Below are positions 9,741-18,768 of a stretch of DNA of 64,000 nucleotides, piece after piece. Source of the DNA: Thalassotalea euphylliae (GTDB lineage Bacteria; Pseudomonadota; Gammaproteobacteria; Enterobacterales; Alteromonadaceae); contig NZ_QUOT01000001.1 in NCBI RefSeq assembly GCF_003390375.1, forward strand, positions 1,922,001 through 1,986,000, written 5' to 3'. The position numbers and the translations under genes were made by a program. The notes beneath the pieces are model-generated. The model worked only from the letters and a program-made list of their open reading frames with translations, did no database searches and was not told the DNA's origin. The first letter of the stretch is position 1, and each line of letters opens with the position of its first letter.

Positions 9741-9773
9741 AAGGCTGTTTAGCGTAAGTAACTAAACAACCTT
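9741..9773 (-). promoter_or_regulatory. Intercistronic hairpin between bufA and bufB
   Basis: A 12-bp stem with one mismatch (minus-strand arms AAGGTTGTTTAG and CTAAACAGCCTT) around a 9-nt loop, in the 261-bp gap after the bufA stop. It has no T-run, so it is more likely a 3'-end stabiliser or partial attenuator than a full terminator. This placement suits an operon that needs much more precursor than enzyme; that role is inferred. Confidence 0.5.
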
Positions 9774-9808
9774 GTCTAAACATACTAACTAATACTTTTT
9801 AGTTAATA

Positions 9809-10288
9809 TTATTTGCCTACAGTACCGCCGATATCGCCACATGATTTCGCTGTGGTAGAAACAAAGCCTGTACCTTTACAAGTTGCATGGCCTGCACACG
9901 CGTTTTCAGCAGTTTTACAGTCGTTGTGACCTTTACAAACGTTAACACCGTAACAATGTACTAAGTTAGCCGTTGAAATTTGGCCAGTCCATTCATCAGA
10001 AACGGTACCGCCAACATCTTTACACGCTTTAGTTGGCATGCCTACAAAGCCAGTACCTTTACAAGATGCTTGACCTGCACACGCGTGCTCAGCTGTTTTA
10101 CAGTCATTGTGGCCTTTACATACATTAACGTCGTAACAGTGAACCATTTCAACTGTGTTAGTGTTTGTTGCTGCTACTGTGCTGCCAGCAGAACCTGAGT
10201 TAGAAGCAGTTGCACCACAACCAACTAAAGTAGCTGCCGCTAATGCCATTGCTGCGCCTGATAAATGAGTCTTTGTTGCTTTTTTCAT
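9809..10288 (-). CDS. bufA: Bufferin-type precursor lipoprotein with two tandem Cys-rich cores
   Basis: The 159-residue protein has an N-terminal signal with a lipobox (LVGC, Cys24), a Ser/Thr/Asn-rich linker, then two near-identical modules of period 61 residues. Module 1 has Cys at 51, 57, 63, 70, 76 and 89; module 2 has Cys at 112, 118, 124, 131, 137 and 150, with identical spacing. Each contains HCYxVNVCKGHNDCKTAE and CKGTGFV and ends in GGTV. The pattern resembles BufA2-type bufferin precursors, which are exported, copper-binding RiPPs made by BufB/BufC. A well-placed GGAG ribosome site precedes the ATG. The tandem core and lipobox are the unusual points. Metal identity is not readable; copper is the family precedent. 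Confidence 0.88.
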   Translation of the reverse strand: MKKATKTHLSGAAMALAAATLVGCGATASNSGSAGSTVAATNTNTVEMVHCYDVNVCKGHNDCKTAEHACAGQASCKGTGFVGMPTKACKDVGGTVSDEWTGQISTANLVHCYGVNVCKGHNDCKTAENACAGHATCKGTGFVSTTAKSCGDIGGTVGK

Positions 10289-10739
10289 AATTTCTCCGGG
10301 GCTTAAACGCAGTATTGAAAATTGTTCAAATACCGCTTGTTTTTCATGAGTCAGGGCATAAGACCCGACACCGTCAAAAAAATTGACACAAATTGTAAAA
10401 AAATTTTAATCGAATAAAAGATAAGCATAGTCGATACAACTAAATTTTGATGCCAAGGCTACTTCAACCTCCTTAAAAACAAGCATTAATGACATGCTGA
10501 TACAAAAAAGCGATGTGCAACAAGTGATGATTGCGAAGGATTTAAACTCGGAAAATTTAAGTGCAAATAGTCTAATTGCATCTATAGTTTAGTTAAGCCG
10601 AAGTTTAATAAGGTATTAGATTTACTCCATTTTTATATCAGTTTTATTTAACCTCGTTGTTTTGCAGGTAGCTAAATACAACGCAATCAGACGTCCAATG
10701 AATTAAGCCTTTGCTTAACTCGCATTAAAGGAAGACAGC
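10289..10739. other. Divergent promoter region of bufA and the PAS chemoreceptor
   Basis: The 451-bp gap between divergent genes must hold both promoters. On the bufA side (10360-10395) there is an inverted pair GTCAA/TTGAC separated by A/T bases, directly followed on the minus strand by TGTCGGG and then CCCTGAC, an imperfect palindrome. These are possible promoter or operator elements, for example for an ECF sigma factor, but I cannot match them to a known consensus. No small ORF with a good ribosome site was found. Confidence 0.35.
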
Positions 10740-12311
10740 GTGAATAAAGACCGTCATATCAGCCAAAAAGAATATCAATTCCCTACCAGTCAACGACTTA
10801 TCTCATCAACCGACAAGCGCGGCGTAATTACCCACTGTAACGAGGCTTTTGTCGAAGTTAGTGGTTTTACCTGCGACGAGCTTATCGGCAGTAATCACAA
10901 CATTGTTCGCCACCCTGATATGCCAAGTGTCGTGTTCAAAGAGATGTGGGAAACCTTACGCGCTGGCAAAATATGGATGGGAATTGTTAAAAATCGACGC
11001 AAAAACGGCGATCACTACTGGGTATCAGCATTCGTTACCCCGATCTTTGAAGGCGATGATATCGTTGGTTACGAATCAGTGAGGGTTAACGCTTCTGAGC
11101 CAGAAAAGCAGCGAGCTAGCCAAGCATATCAAAGGTTGCAACAAAATAAGTCCGCACTGCCAATTAGCGACACAATTCGCCACTTTACTCGGCAAATAAG
11201 ACCTTTTATCGTCGGCGGCCTTGCCTGTGTTGGCGCTGGCTGGCTCACCAACTCTACAGAATTGATGCTCATTGGCCCAGCGGTGATGGTGCTGTGTGGA
11301 TATTGGAGCATTAAGAGTCAGCAAAAGTCATGGTCATTGTTTTTAAATATTGCGCCCGATGCCTACAAAGATACTACCGTAGCGCAAACTTACTTTAATG
11401 CTAACCAAGCACAGGCACGTGCTAAGCTAGCGCTAATTTGCGAAATAGCCCGCGGCAGAACCGGCCTAACAAGAATTGACGACGCCTCTGTGGTGCTTGC
11501 CGAAGTTGCCGAAACAACCCACTTTCAAGCAGAAAAAACCAGCCAAGTTATTGAACAGCAAGAAACAGCAGTACAAGTCATTGCTTCCGCTATTAGTGAA
11601 ATGTCGAGCGCCATTCAAGAAGTTACCGAGCGTGTTGAAGGTAACGCAAGTAGCGCTAAAGAAGCTGCGGCAAGTGTAAATAACGGTAACCAGCAGGCTA
11701 AGCAAGCCGCAAAATCCATTGAGGAACTGAAAAATTCAGTGACTTCCATCGCCAGCACAGTAAAAGACTTAGCCGAATCGACAGAAGAAATTAATCAAGC
11801 GGCAACCATGATTTCATCCATAGCGGAGCAAACTAATTTACTGGCCTTAAACGCCGCTATTGAGGCAGCCCGCGCGGGTGAGCAAGGTCGCGGCTTTGCG
11901 GTGGTAGCGGATGAAGTGCGCAGCTTGGCAATGCGTACACGCGAATCAACCGAAGAAATTCATAGCATTGTTAACAAGTTGATCACTCGCTCGCAAAAAG
12001 CTGCAGAAGTGTCTGAACAAGGCTTAGAAGAAGCGGAAAAAGGCATGCAAATTGTCGATGGCACCCGCATTGCTTTGGGTGAAATTAATAAAGCTGTCGA
12101 TAATATTGCTGATATGACGATTCAGATGTCGTCTGCCGTTGAAGAACAAAGCGCAGTAGCTGAGCATATTAACCAACAAGTGGGTGACATCGCACAAGGT
12201 GCATCAGTCGCTAAAAAGGCAGCAGAAGAATCGTTTGGCGCCAGCCAGCAGCTAAAAGATACCATCGCGAATGTCAGCTCATTGATTCGTCGCTTTAATA
12301 CCTCAGCTTAA
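10740..12311 (+). CDS. Aer-like PAS-domain methyl-accepting chemotaxis protein
   Basis: The 523-residue protein has an N-terminal cytoplasmic PAS domain (about residues 18-115) closely resembling that of Aer, including EVSGFT, NIVRHPDMP and GIVKNRRKNGDHYWV, the region that binds FAD in Aer. Hydrophobic segments near residues 155-190 form the membrane anchor, followed by the signalling hairpin with tip EQTNLLALNAAIEAARAG near residue 361. It probably senses redox state or oxygen for aerotaxis; FAD binding is inferred from similarity. It starts with GTG behind an AAAGGAAG ribosome site. Confidence 0.9.
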   Translation: MNKDRHISQKEYQFPTSQRLISSTDKRGVITHCNEAFVEVSGFTCDELIGSNHNIVRHPDMPSVVFKEMWETLRAGKIWMGIVKNRRKNGDHYWVSAFVTPIFEGDDIVGYESVRVNASEPEKQRASQAYQRLQQNKSALPISDTIRHFTRQIRPFIVGGLACVGAGWLTNSTELMLIGPAVMVLCGYWSIKSQQKSWSLFLNIAPDAYKDTTVAQTYFNANQAQARAKLALICEIARGRTGLTRIDDASVVLAEVAETTHFQAEKTSQVIEQQETAVQVIASAISEMSSAIQEVTERVEGNASSAKEAAASVNNGNQQAKQAAKSIEELKNSVTSIASTVKDLAESTEEINQAATMISSIAEQTNLLALNAAIEAARAGEQGRGFAVVADEVRSLAMRTRESTEEIHSIVNKLITRSQKAAEVSEQGLEEAEKGMQIVDGTRIALGEINKAVDNIADMTIQMSSAVEEQSAVAEHINQQVGDIAQGASVAKKAAEESFGASQQLKDTIANVSSLIRRFNTSA

Positions 12312-12396
12312 CTAACTTCAGGTTTACTCGCACTCGCAACTGGGTTTTAAGTGAGAAACGAGGTTTAAAGGCCGTTCGCCTAGAGGCAATTATCGC

Positions 12397-14313
12397 CTAT
12401 TGGCTGCCGGCAGCTGATTGCTGACACTCTTGGTTTATAAGCGTGTTAAAGTCGTTTCTCGGCATGGGTTTGTATAAGAAATAGCCTTGTGCACTTTGGC
12501 AACGTTCACGCATCACATAGTCGAGCGTTGCCTGATCTTCCACCCCTTCAGCAATTACCGACAATTCCAAGTTGTGACCAATATCAATAATGGTGCGCGT
12601 GATCGCTGCACTTTGTTTATTGGTGGTAACTCCCTGTAAAAACGCCTTATCAATTTTCAAGTAATCAATGGGCAGAATTTGCAGATAACTAAATGACGAA
12701 TACCCTTTGCCGAAATCATCAAGCGCAAACGCAATGCCGCGGGTTCGAAGTTGCTCCATCGTACGGCTGATGACTTCTTTATTTTCCATGAAAATAGATT
12801 CAGTTAGCTCAATAATCAATTGGCTGCCGCATTCATTGCTTTCATCACATTTACTCAATAGATAGCGAATAAGCTCGGCATCTTGAAATTCAATAATCGA
12901 TAAATTAATCGCGAGTTTTAAATGACTAAGCCCTTGGCTTTGCCACTGACTGATGCATTCAAACGCGGAGTCGATAGCCTTCTTACCGACTTGGCTGATA
13001 AGCCCTGTAGTTTCTGCGACCGGAATAAAAATATCGGGAGGAACAGAACTTCCGTCTGGCTTAAACCAGCGCATCAATATTTCTGCGCCGATGATCTCAC
13101 CAGTGCTTAAATCAATTTTTGGCTGGAAATAAGGCTCAAGTTCATCTGCCTGCAAAGCTTCGCGCAATTCACGTTCAACTTTTACTTGCAACATCGCTTG
13201 CTGCTCTAGGCTTTGATCATAAAACTGGTAGTTATTTTTGCCTTGTGCCTTTGCTTGGTACATCGCCATATCGGCTTTCAAAATTAAGTGCTCAGCGCTG
13301 TTGTCGTCTTGTGGAAAGCAGGCAACGCCGATACTACAACTGACAAAGTGCTGACGGCCTGAAAGACAAAATGGTTCGGTTAAAATCGCCAGCAATTCCT
13401 CACACAGTGCGCGAATGTCCTGCTTACTTGCGACCGACTCCAGCAACAAGACAAATTCATCGCCACCTAGGCGAGCAAGTGTATCTTGCTCGCGCAAACG
13501 AGATTTAACACGTTGTACTAGTTCAATCAGTAATTCATCACCGGCTTTATGCCCTTCGGTATCATTAACGCGCTTAAAGTTATCCAAATCAATAAACAAA
13601 ACCGCTAACAGCTGCTCTGAGCGCTTTGCTAATGCAAGTGCGTGTTCAACGCGATCTAATAACAAGTTGCGATTAGGCAGACCCGTCAAAGCATCGTGGT
13701 AGGCTTGGTGTTGAATTAAATCTTCACTTTCTTTTTGCTGCGTAATGTCACGAAAACACCACACACGACCGATGAGTTTACCGTCAGCTATTTGTGGCAA
13801 AGAGCGATATTCAAAAAAGCGGTTACTGCTCAGTTCGATCACCCCGTTGATGTGGCGTGTTGGGTCTTCTTCTAGTTTTTGCTTAACTTGAACCGCTTGG
13901 TTTGGGTATTTAAATAATGATAGTAGCGCCGACCAACGTTGATATTCAGTAACACCATTTTGCAGGAAAAATGTTTGCCCCATGCAATTGATGCTCATGA
14001 CATTACCATCAACATCGTAAACCACAATGTTTTCGCCCGTCGCATCAAAGGTAGCGTTGAGCACGCTTAACGATGATTGCAGTTGGTTTTTTGTTTCGCT
14101 GAGTTCGCCAAGTTGATTTTTTAGCAGCGCGTTGCGCTCATTGAGCTCTTCCGATATCAAAAATAAAGAGCGTTCAAGGGTGCTAACATCTTGCTCGTAT
14201 CCAACATAAGCTTCAGACACCGCAGCAAAATAATCTTGGTGCTCTGTTTTTAATGAATCGTCAATGCCAAAGCGTTTAAGTTGGCGCTTGGCTAGCTTGT
14301 GTAACTCAGTCAC
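12397..14313 (-). CDS. PAS-GGDEF-EAL cyclic-di-GMP enzyme
   Basis: The 638-residue protein has an N-terminal coiled coil (about 30-90), a PAS domain (about 85-195), a GGDEF domain and an EAL domain. GGDEF is intact (RLGGDEFVLL) and has the RxxD inhibitory site five residues upstream (REQD). The EAL signature reads AEILMRW, keeping the metal-binding Glu, and the downstream catalytic elements NLSIIEF, IELTES, ALDDFGKGYSS, IDKAF, IAEGVED and QGYF are all present. It could therefore both make and break cyclic-di-GMP; the net activity is unknown. Its start overlaps the FIST gene stop by 8 bp, so the FIST protein is its likely input sensor. Confidence 0.93.
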   Translation of the reverse strand: MTELHKLAKRQLKRFGIDDSLKTEHQDYFAAVSEAYVGYEQDVSTLERSLFLISEELNERNALLKNQLGELSETKNQLQSSLSVLNATFDATGENIVVYDVDGNVMSINCMGQTFFLQNGVTEYQRWSALLSLFKYPNQAVQVKQKLEEDPTRHINGVIELSSNRFFEYRSLPQIADGKLIGRVWCFRDITQQKESEDLIQHQAYHDALTGLPNRNLLLDRVEHALALAKRSEQLLAVLFIDLDNFKRVNDTEGHKAGDELLIELVQRVKSRLREQDTLARLGGDEFVLLLESVASKQDIRALCEELLAILTEPFCLSGRQHFVSCSIGVACFPQDDNSAEHLILKADMAMYQAKAQGKNNYQFYDQSLEQQAMLQVKVERELREALQADELEPYFQPKIDLSTGEIIGAEILMRWFKPDGSSVPPDIFIPVAETTGLISQVGKKAIDSAFECISQWQSQGLSHLKLAINLSIIEFQDAELIRYLLSKCDESNECGSQLIIELTESIFMENKEVISRTMEQLRTRGIAFALDDFGKGYSSFSYLQILPIDYLKIDKAFLQGVTTNKQSAAITRTIIDIGHNLELSVIAEGVEDQATLDYVMRERCQSAQGYFLYKPMPRNDFNTLINQECQQSAAGSQ

Positions 14314-15445
14314 CCGACAGCTCTGATAACAAGGTGATGGTCATGGTTTGGTTATGCAAACCACAACGGCCAGCAGGCACAATGGGGGAAATTTCGCCAT
14401 AAGAGTAAAAACCTGTCATCGCACAATTTACTGGTAAGGTTTCTTCAACAATTTCGAGCTCTTCTTCTACGCGCTGAGCCAGCACTAGCCTGCGGCCAAC
14501 GCAGCTCATTAATATTGCCAATTGAGGTTCTATTTGATCAAAAAAAGTGAGTGCTTGCTCAGCTGAATCTTGCGCACCATCGACAAGATGATCATAATTT
14601 GCGCGCATTAGTTGGCAACTTGCCCCCTCTGGCATATTGCCCGCAAAAATCATACTTTGGCGTTGTTCATCAATATTTAAAATCGTGCGCACCACAGGTT
14701 GCTCTTGCTGCTCAGTTTTCATCGCAAGCGGAAAACGTAGCGCAGAGGCTGGCAAGTTTTCGGCATGCTCACCTAAAAACTCTTTATACAATTCGAGCGC
14801 TGGCTTACCGTCAATTTCAAATAACTCATTATCTTCTGAACGAGTAATTTCGCGCATGGGGCCAAACTCTCGCCAACCGCCAAGGTGACCATGCCCAACC
14901 ACTAACGCATCGCCGTATAAACCAACGATGACAACTAAGCCACTGACTTTTTGGTCATTATGCCAAACAATGGTTTCTTGAAATTTAGCTGCATCCCCCG
15001 CTAACCCACCGGTAACAACAACATTTTCTGGCAGCACGCCACTAATCCCAGCAATGAGCTCAGAGCCGTTAATTGCCTGACCGTCAGAAATAACAAAGGC
15101 GTGCTTAAGCCCTTGTGCTGGAATACCACGCGCTAACGCTTGGCCAAGTTGAAAGCTATTATTAAAATCACTCGCTAGCTGACTAAAAACTTCGACATTT
15201 ACACGGTCAAATTCAATCGCTGTTAAACACAAGGTGTCATCGTGTAACTGCGCACCTTGTATCTCACCACTGGTGGTGCAGCCGACAATTTGTGCATTTG
15301 GGAAAGCTTGTTGAATATCAGTGTAAAGCGTTTGATCTAAGGCAAAGTCACGATTGCCATACGTCATCACCAACTGCGCAGACGAATGTTGGACAAGTAG
15401 TGTTGACCAAGCAGACGCTCGATAAATTGACTGAAATGTTTTCAT
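14306..15445 (-). CDS. FIST domain sensory protein
   Basis: The 379-residue soluble protein has a FIST N domain (about 25-210; GCTTSGEIQG, FVISDGQAING, VTGGLAGDAAKF) and a FIST C domain (about 215-370; GKPALELYKEFLGEHA, MSCVGRR, GFYSYGEISP). FIST proteins are proposed intracellular sensors of small ligands, perhaps amino acids, that feed signalling enzymes. It begins with a GAGGAAGT ribosome site and overlaps the following GGDEF-EAL gene, so the two are a coupled sensor-effector pair. Confidence 0.92.
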   Translation of the reverse strand: MKTFQSIYRASAWSTLLVQHSSAQLVMTYGNRDFALDQTLYTDIQQAFPNAQIVGCTTSGEIQGAQLHDDTLCLTAIEFDRVNVEVFSQLASDFNNSFQLGQALARGIPAQGLKHAFVISDGQAINGSELIAGISGVLPENVVVTGGLAGDAAKFQETIVWHNDQKVSGLVVIVGLYGDALVVGHGHLGGWREFGPMREITRSEDNELFEIDGKPALELYKEFLGEHAENLPASALRFPLAMKTEQQEQPVVRTILNIDEQRQSMIFAGNMPEGASCQLMRANYDHLVDGAQDSAEQALTFFDQIEPQLAILMSCVGRRLVLAQRVEEELEIVEETLPVNCAMTGFYSYGEISPIVPAGRCGLHNQTMTITLLSELSGD

Positions 15446-15763
15446 TACTTCCTCATTTCTAAAGCAACTTACGGCACTATCTTCTACTAATAACTGCGGG
15501 TAACTGCTACTTCGACTAACAATAAATATGATTAATACGATCAGTGACTAATCTTACCAAGTCGTACTAAAGTTACAATATGTAACAAACTATCTATGCT
15601 CTTGATATTAGCAGATATACGTGAAGCCTTCGCAAGCAAGCTCGCGCACTTAGTCTTCAATTTGCTGTTTAGATCAACACTAGGTCATTCATTACGTTTT
15701 ATTACTGCCATAGTTGACCTACAAATTGTTATAATTATTACAAATTTTTGATTAAGGAAAACC
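15446..15763. other. Divergent intergenic region between FIST gene and upp
   Basis: The 318-bp spacer should contain both promoters. On the upp side there is TTGACC (15714) and a TATAAT-like run near 15730, but their spacing is not ideal. No operator, small ORF or repeat is evident. Confidence 0.35.
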
Positions 15764-16393
15764 ATGGCTGTTCACGAAATTACTCACCCGCTTGTTCAAC
15801 ACAAACTTGGCTTAATGCGCGCTAACGGCATTAGCACAAAAAGCTTTCGCGAGTTTTGCTCTGAAATTGGTACTTTGCTGACCTATGAAGCAACACGACA
15901 GTTACCAACAGAAACAAAAACCATTGACGGCTGGCAAGGTACGCCAATTGACGTTGAGCACATTAAGGGTAAAAAAATCACACTAGTGCCTATTTTACGT
16001 GCAGGTTTAGGCATGTTAGACGGCGTTATGTCGTTACTACCAAGTGCCAAAGTCAGTGTCGTTGGCTTATATCGTGATGAAGAAACGTTAGAAGCCGTAC
16101 CATATTTTGACAAGGTCGTTGCTGATATTGACGAACGCACGGCACTGATTGTTGACCCTATGCTGGCGACTGGCGGTACCTTAATTGCCACCATCGATTT
16201 GCTTAAGAAAAAAGGCTGTAAAGACATTATGGGCCTATTCTTGGTAGCTTCTCCTGAAGGTATCGAAAAGCTCGAAGCAGCGCACCCTGATGTGGATATT
16301 TATGTCGCATCGGTTGACGATCACTTAAACGACAAAGGCTATATTATTCCTGGCCTAGGCGACGCAGGCGATAAGATTTTCGGTACTAAGTAA
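15764..16393 (+). CDS. upp: Uracil phosphoribosyltransferase
   Basis: The 209-residue enzyme makes UMP from uracil and PRPP, the main step of uracil salvage. It is full length for the family and carries LVPILRAGLGMLDG, the PRPP-binding loop VDPMLATGGT and the C-terminal uracil-binding region YIIPGLGDAGDKIFGT. An AAGGA ribosome site lies just before the ATG. The uracil transporter gene begins one base after its stop codon, so uptake and phosphoribosylation are made together. Confidence 0.98.
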   Translation: MAVHEITHPLVQHKLGLMRANGISTKSFREFCSEIGTLLTYEATRQLPTETKTIDGWQGTPIDVEHIKGKKITLVPILRAGLGMLDGVMSLLPSAKVSVVGLYRDEETLEAVPYFDKVVADIDERTALIVDPMLATGGTLIATIDLLKKKGCKDIMGLFLVASPEGIEKLEAAHPDVDIYVASVDDHLNDKGYIIPGLGDAGDKIFGTK

Positions 16394-16394
16394 C

Positions 16395-17606
16395 ATGCAG
16401 CAATTGAAAACCCCATTACTTGGGTTACAAATGCTGTTTGTAGCCTTTGGGGCGCTTGTTTTAGTGCCTATCTTAACGGGATTAGATCCCAACGTTGCCC
16501 TGTTTACTGCGGGTATTGGTACTTTGGTGTTTCAGTTGGTGACGAAACGCCAAGTCCCTATTTTCTTAGCTTCCTCTTTTGCCTTTATCGCCCCCATTAG
16601 CTACGGCGTCGCCACTTGGGGCATCGCCGCCACCATGTCTGGCCTAGCCGCCGCTGGTGTCTTGTATATGGCACTGGGGTTACTTGTGGCATGGCAAGGC
16701 AACCAAATCATTCATCGCGTTTTACCTGCCGTTGTGGTGGCGCCTGTGATCATTGTGATTGGCCTAAACTTAGCCCCTGTTGGTGTGAACATGGCGCTTG
16801 GTAAAACAGGTGATGGCGCGGTTCAGTTGGTTGAAGCAAGTACAGCATTAACCATCTCGCTAACGGCGCTAGCGGTTACGGTATTGGTCTCACTTTTAGG
16901 TAAAGGGCTCTTTAAGTTAGTACCGATTTTAATTGGTTTAACCGTTGGCTACTTGCTTTCGTTATACTTCGGCATCGTTAATTTTGATTCCGTAAGTGAA
17001 GCTGCATGGTTTGCTTTACCTAACTTCACTGCACCAGAGTTTCACTGGGAAGCGATTCTGTTTATTTTACCAATAGCCATTGCGCCAGCAGTTGAGCATA
17101 TTGGTGATATCACGGCAATTTCCAATGTGGCTGGTAAAGATTTTCTCGAAAAGCCGGGCTTAAAGCGCACGCTTATGGGGGATGGCTTAGCCACTTCAGC
17201 TGCAGCACTTTTCGGCGGTCCACCAAATACGACTTACTCAGAAGTCACTGGCGCGGTTGCTTTAACCAAGTCATTTAACCCAGTTATTATGACTTGGGCA
17301 GCTGTTTTTGCTATCGGTTTATCTTTCTTAGGAAAAACAGGTGCACTACTAGCAACTATTCCTGTACCTGTGATGGGTGGCATTATGGTATTGCTGTTTG
17401 GTGCCATTGCTGTTGTTGGTTTAAAAACACTAATCACCGCACAAGTCGACCTTGGCAAAGGTAAAAATATGGCGATTGTTGCTGTAGCTCTGGTATTTGG
17501 CCTTGGCGGTATGCAGTTTGATTTGGGCTTATTCCAACTGCAAGGTATAGCGTTGGCTGCAATCTCGGCAATTGCGCTTAACCTATTATTGCCAAATGAG
17601 AAGTAA
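16395..17606 (+). CDS. uraA: Uracil:cation symporter, NCS2 family
   Basis: The 403-residue inner-membrane protein is hydrophobic throughout, with about 12-14 membrane segments, and carries the NCS2 nucleobase-transporter signatures PAVEHIGDITAISN, with the conserved Glu, and GGPPNTTYSE. Coupling to upp makes uracil the likely substrate. It is slightly shorter than E. coli UraA. Xanthine or uric acid transporters of the same superfamily are the alternative but fit the context less well. Confidence 0.93.
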   Translation: MQQLKTPLLGLQMLFVAFGALVLVPILTGLDPNVALFTAGIGTLVFQLVTKRQVPIFLASSFAFIAPISYGVATWGIAATMSGLAAAGVLYMALGLLVAWQGNQIIHRVLPAVVVAPVIIVIGLNLAPVGVNMALGKTGDGAVQLVEASTALTISLTALAVTVLVSLLGKGLFKLVPILIGLTVGYLLSLYFGIVNFDSVSEAAWFALPNFTAPEFHWEAILFILPIAIAPAVEHIGDITAISNVAGKDFLEKPGLKRTLMGDGLATSAAALFGGPPNTTYSEVTGAVALTKSFNPVIMTWAAVFAIGLSFLGKTGALLATIPVPVMGGIMVLLFGAIAVVGLKTLITAQVDLGKGKNMAIVAVALVFGLGGMQFDLGLFQLQGIALAAISAIALNLLLPNEK

Positions 17607-17657
17607 GTTTTACGTTTAGTTTAACTGGCATCTGTCGGCATGAAAAATATCGACATA

Positions 17658-17687
17658 AAAAAATCCACCGAATAAGGTGGATTTTTT
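17658..17687 (+). terminator. Intrinsic terminator of upp-uraA
   Basis: Stem of about 11 bp (AAAATCCACC / GGTGGATTTT) with a short GAATAA loop and a T-run, 50 bp after the uraA stop. Confidence 0.88.
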
Positions 17688-17710
17688 ATTTCTGCGAGCA
17701 TCTATAAAAA

Positions 17711-17875
17711 TTAGTAAAAATCTGAGTACTTAATATTCAATAAGGCAATGGCAATTGCGCCAACAACGGGAAACAAAGCCAAAAACAGTTTCCAAGCGGC
17801 ATGACTTTTACCTATCGATACAAGTTGTGAAGCAATCAGCATTCCTATTAATACCATTAATTTGACAAGTAACAT
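17711..17875 (-). CDS. Small two-segment membrane protein, 54 aa
   Basis: A 54-codon reading frame with ATG start preceded by a near-perfect ribosome site (TAAGGAGG, 5 nt spacing). The product has two hydrophobic stretches, roughly residues 1-20 and 29-47, separated by a short polar loop (SIGKSHAAWK), and ends KYSDFY. The layout fits a small inner-membrane protein. I do not recognise a family. The strong ribosome site and coherent hydrophobic pattern argue for a real gene. It sits alone between the uraA terminator and the LuxR gene. Confidence 0.65.
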   Translation of the reverse strand: MLLVKLMVLIGMLIASQLVSIGKSHAAWKLFLALFPVVGAIAIALLNIKYSDFY

Positions 17876-18047
17876 AACGCCTCCTTACGCATATGTTTCA
17901 ACGTCTTAACTCAATAGTTAAATTAATTTCACCTGTTAGAACGAATCGCCGACTATCCTTTAAAACATAGACCTTTTTAGTATTAATCAATAAACAACAA
18001 AATTGCACTGTCAGTTCTGACAGGTATTTACAGGATGTAGATGTGAG

Positions 18048-18758
18048 ATGGAATGGGACGATATTTATCAGCTGATAAAATGTCAGCGAGAAGCCGAACT
18101 CGTCAATTTGTTTGAGCAACAGCTCATTAAAATTGGCATTAAAAGCTTTGGTTACTTTCAGTTTAACGCACAACACCCCAGTGAATTAAATGTGATTAGT
18201 ACCTACCCTCAACAATGGGTCGATGAATATATCGCCAAGAACTACCTACAACTAGACACTACCATTCCACTATCTGTTGTGAGCAATTCGCCTGTGCCCT
18301 GGTCATACGCGAAACAATGCAGTAACGGCAAAGCGCAATTTGGCTTTTGGCAGCAGGTCAAAGCTCACAAACTCAATGCTGGCGCTTCAATACCACTAAG
18401 TAATAATAAACTTCAAATAGCTGGTTTAGGTTGCGCCATAGACAATGAGGCAGAAACTAAATGGCTTGAACAGTATGGCAAGCAACTTGAGATCACCTCT
18501 ACCGTATTTCATCAAAAACTTTGTGCCTTAAAAAGTTGCCCAAATGTTGCCATTCAGCAGCTAAAATTAACCCATCGAGAAATAGAGTGCGGTAAATGGT
18601 TAAGTAATGGCTGCACATATAACGAGGTCGGTAAAAAGCTCAATATTTCTGAACGAACAGCGAGATTTCATTTAGAGAATATAAAGCTTAAGCTGGGGGC
18701 AAAAAATAAGGAGCAAGTAATATCTAAACTCGTCGCACATCAGATCATTACTCCTTAA
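18048..18758 (+). CDS. LuxR-family transcriptional regulator with autoinducer-binding-like domain (LuxR solo)
   Basis: The 236-residue protein has an N-terminal domain resembling the acyl-homoserine-lactone-binding fold of LuxR (about 20-155) and a C-terminal LuxR helix-turn-helix (about 172-230; LTHREIECGKWLSNG, ISERTARFHLENI). Several ligand-pocket positions are kept: Trp and Tyr in QQWVDEYIAKNY, Asp in QLDTT and Trp in VPWSYA. The Asp-Pro typical of LuxR is Asp-Thr here. No luxI synthase is in the window, so it is a solo that may sense foreign or different signals. Its target is unknown. Confidence 0.85.
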   Translation: MEWDDIYQLIKCQREAELVNLFEQQLIKIGIKSFGYFQFNAQHPSELNVISTYPQQWVDEYIAKNYLQLDTTIPLSVVSNSPVPWSYAKQCSNGKAQFGFWQQVKAHKLNAGASIPLSNNKLQIAGLGCAIDNEAETKWLEQYGKQLEITSTVFHQKLCALKSCPNVAIQQLKLTHREIECGKWLSNGCTYNEVGKKLNISERTARFHLENIKLKLGAKNKEQVISKLVAHQIITP

Positions 18759-18768
18759 CTATCAACAG

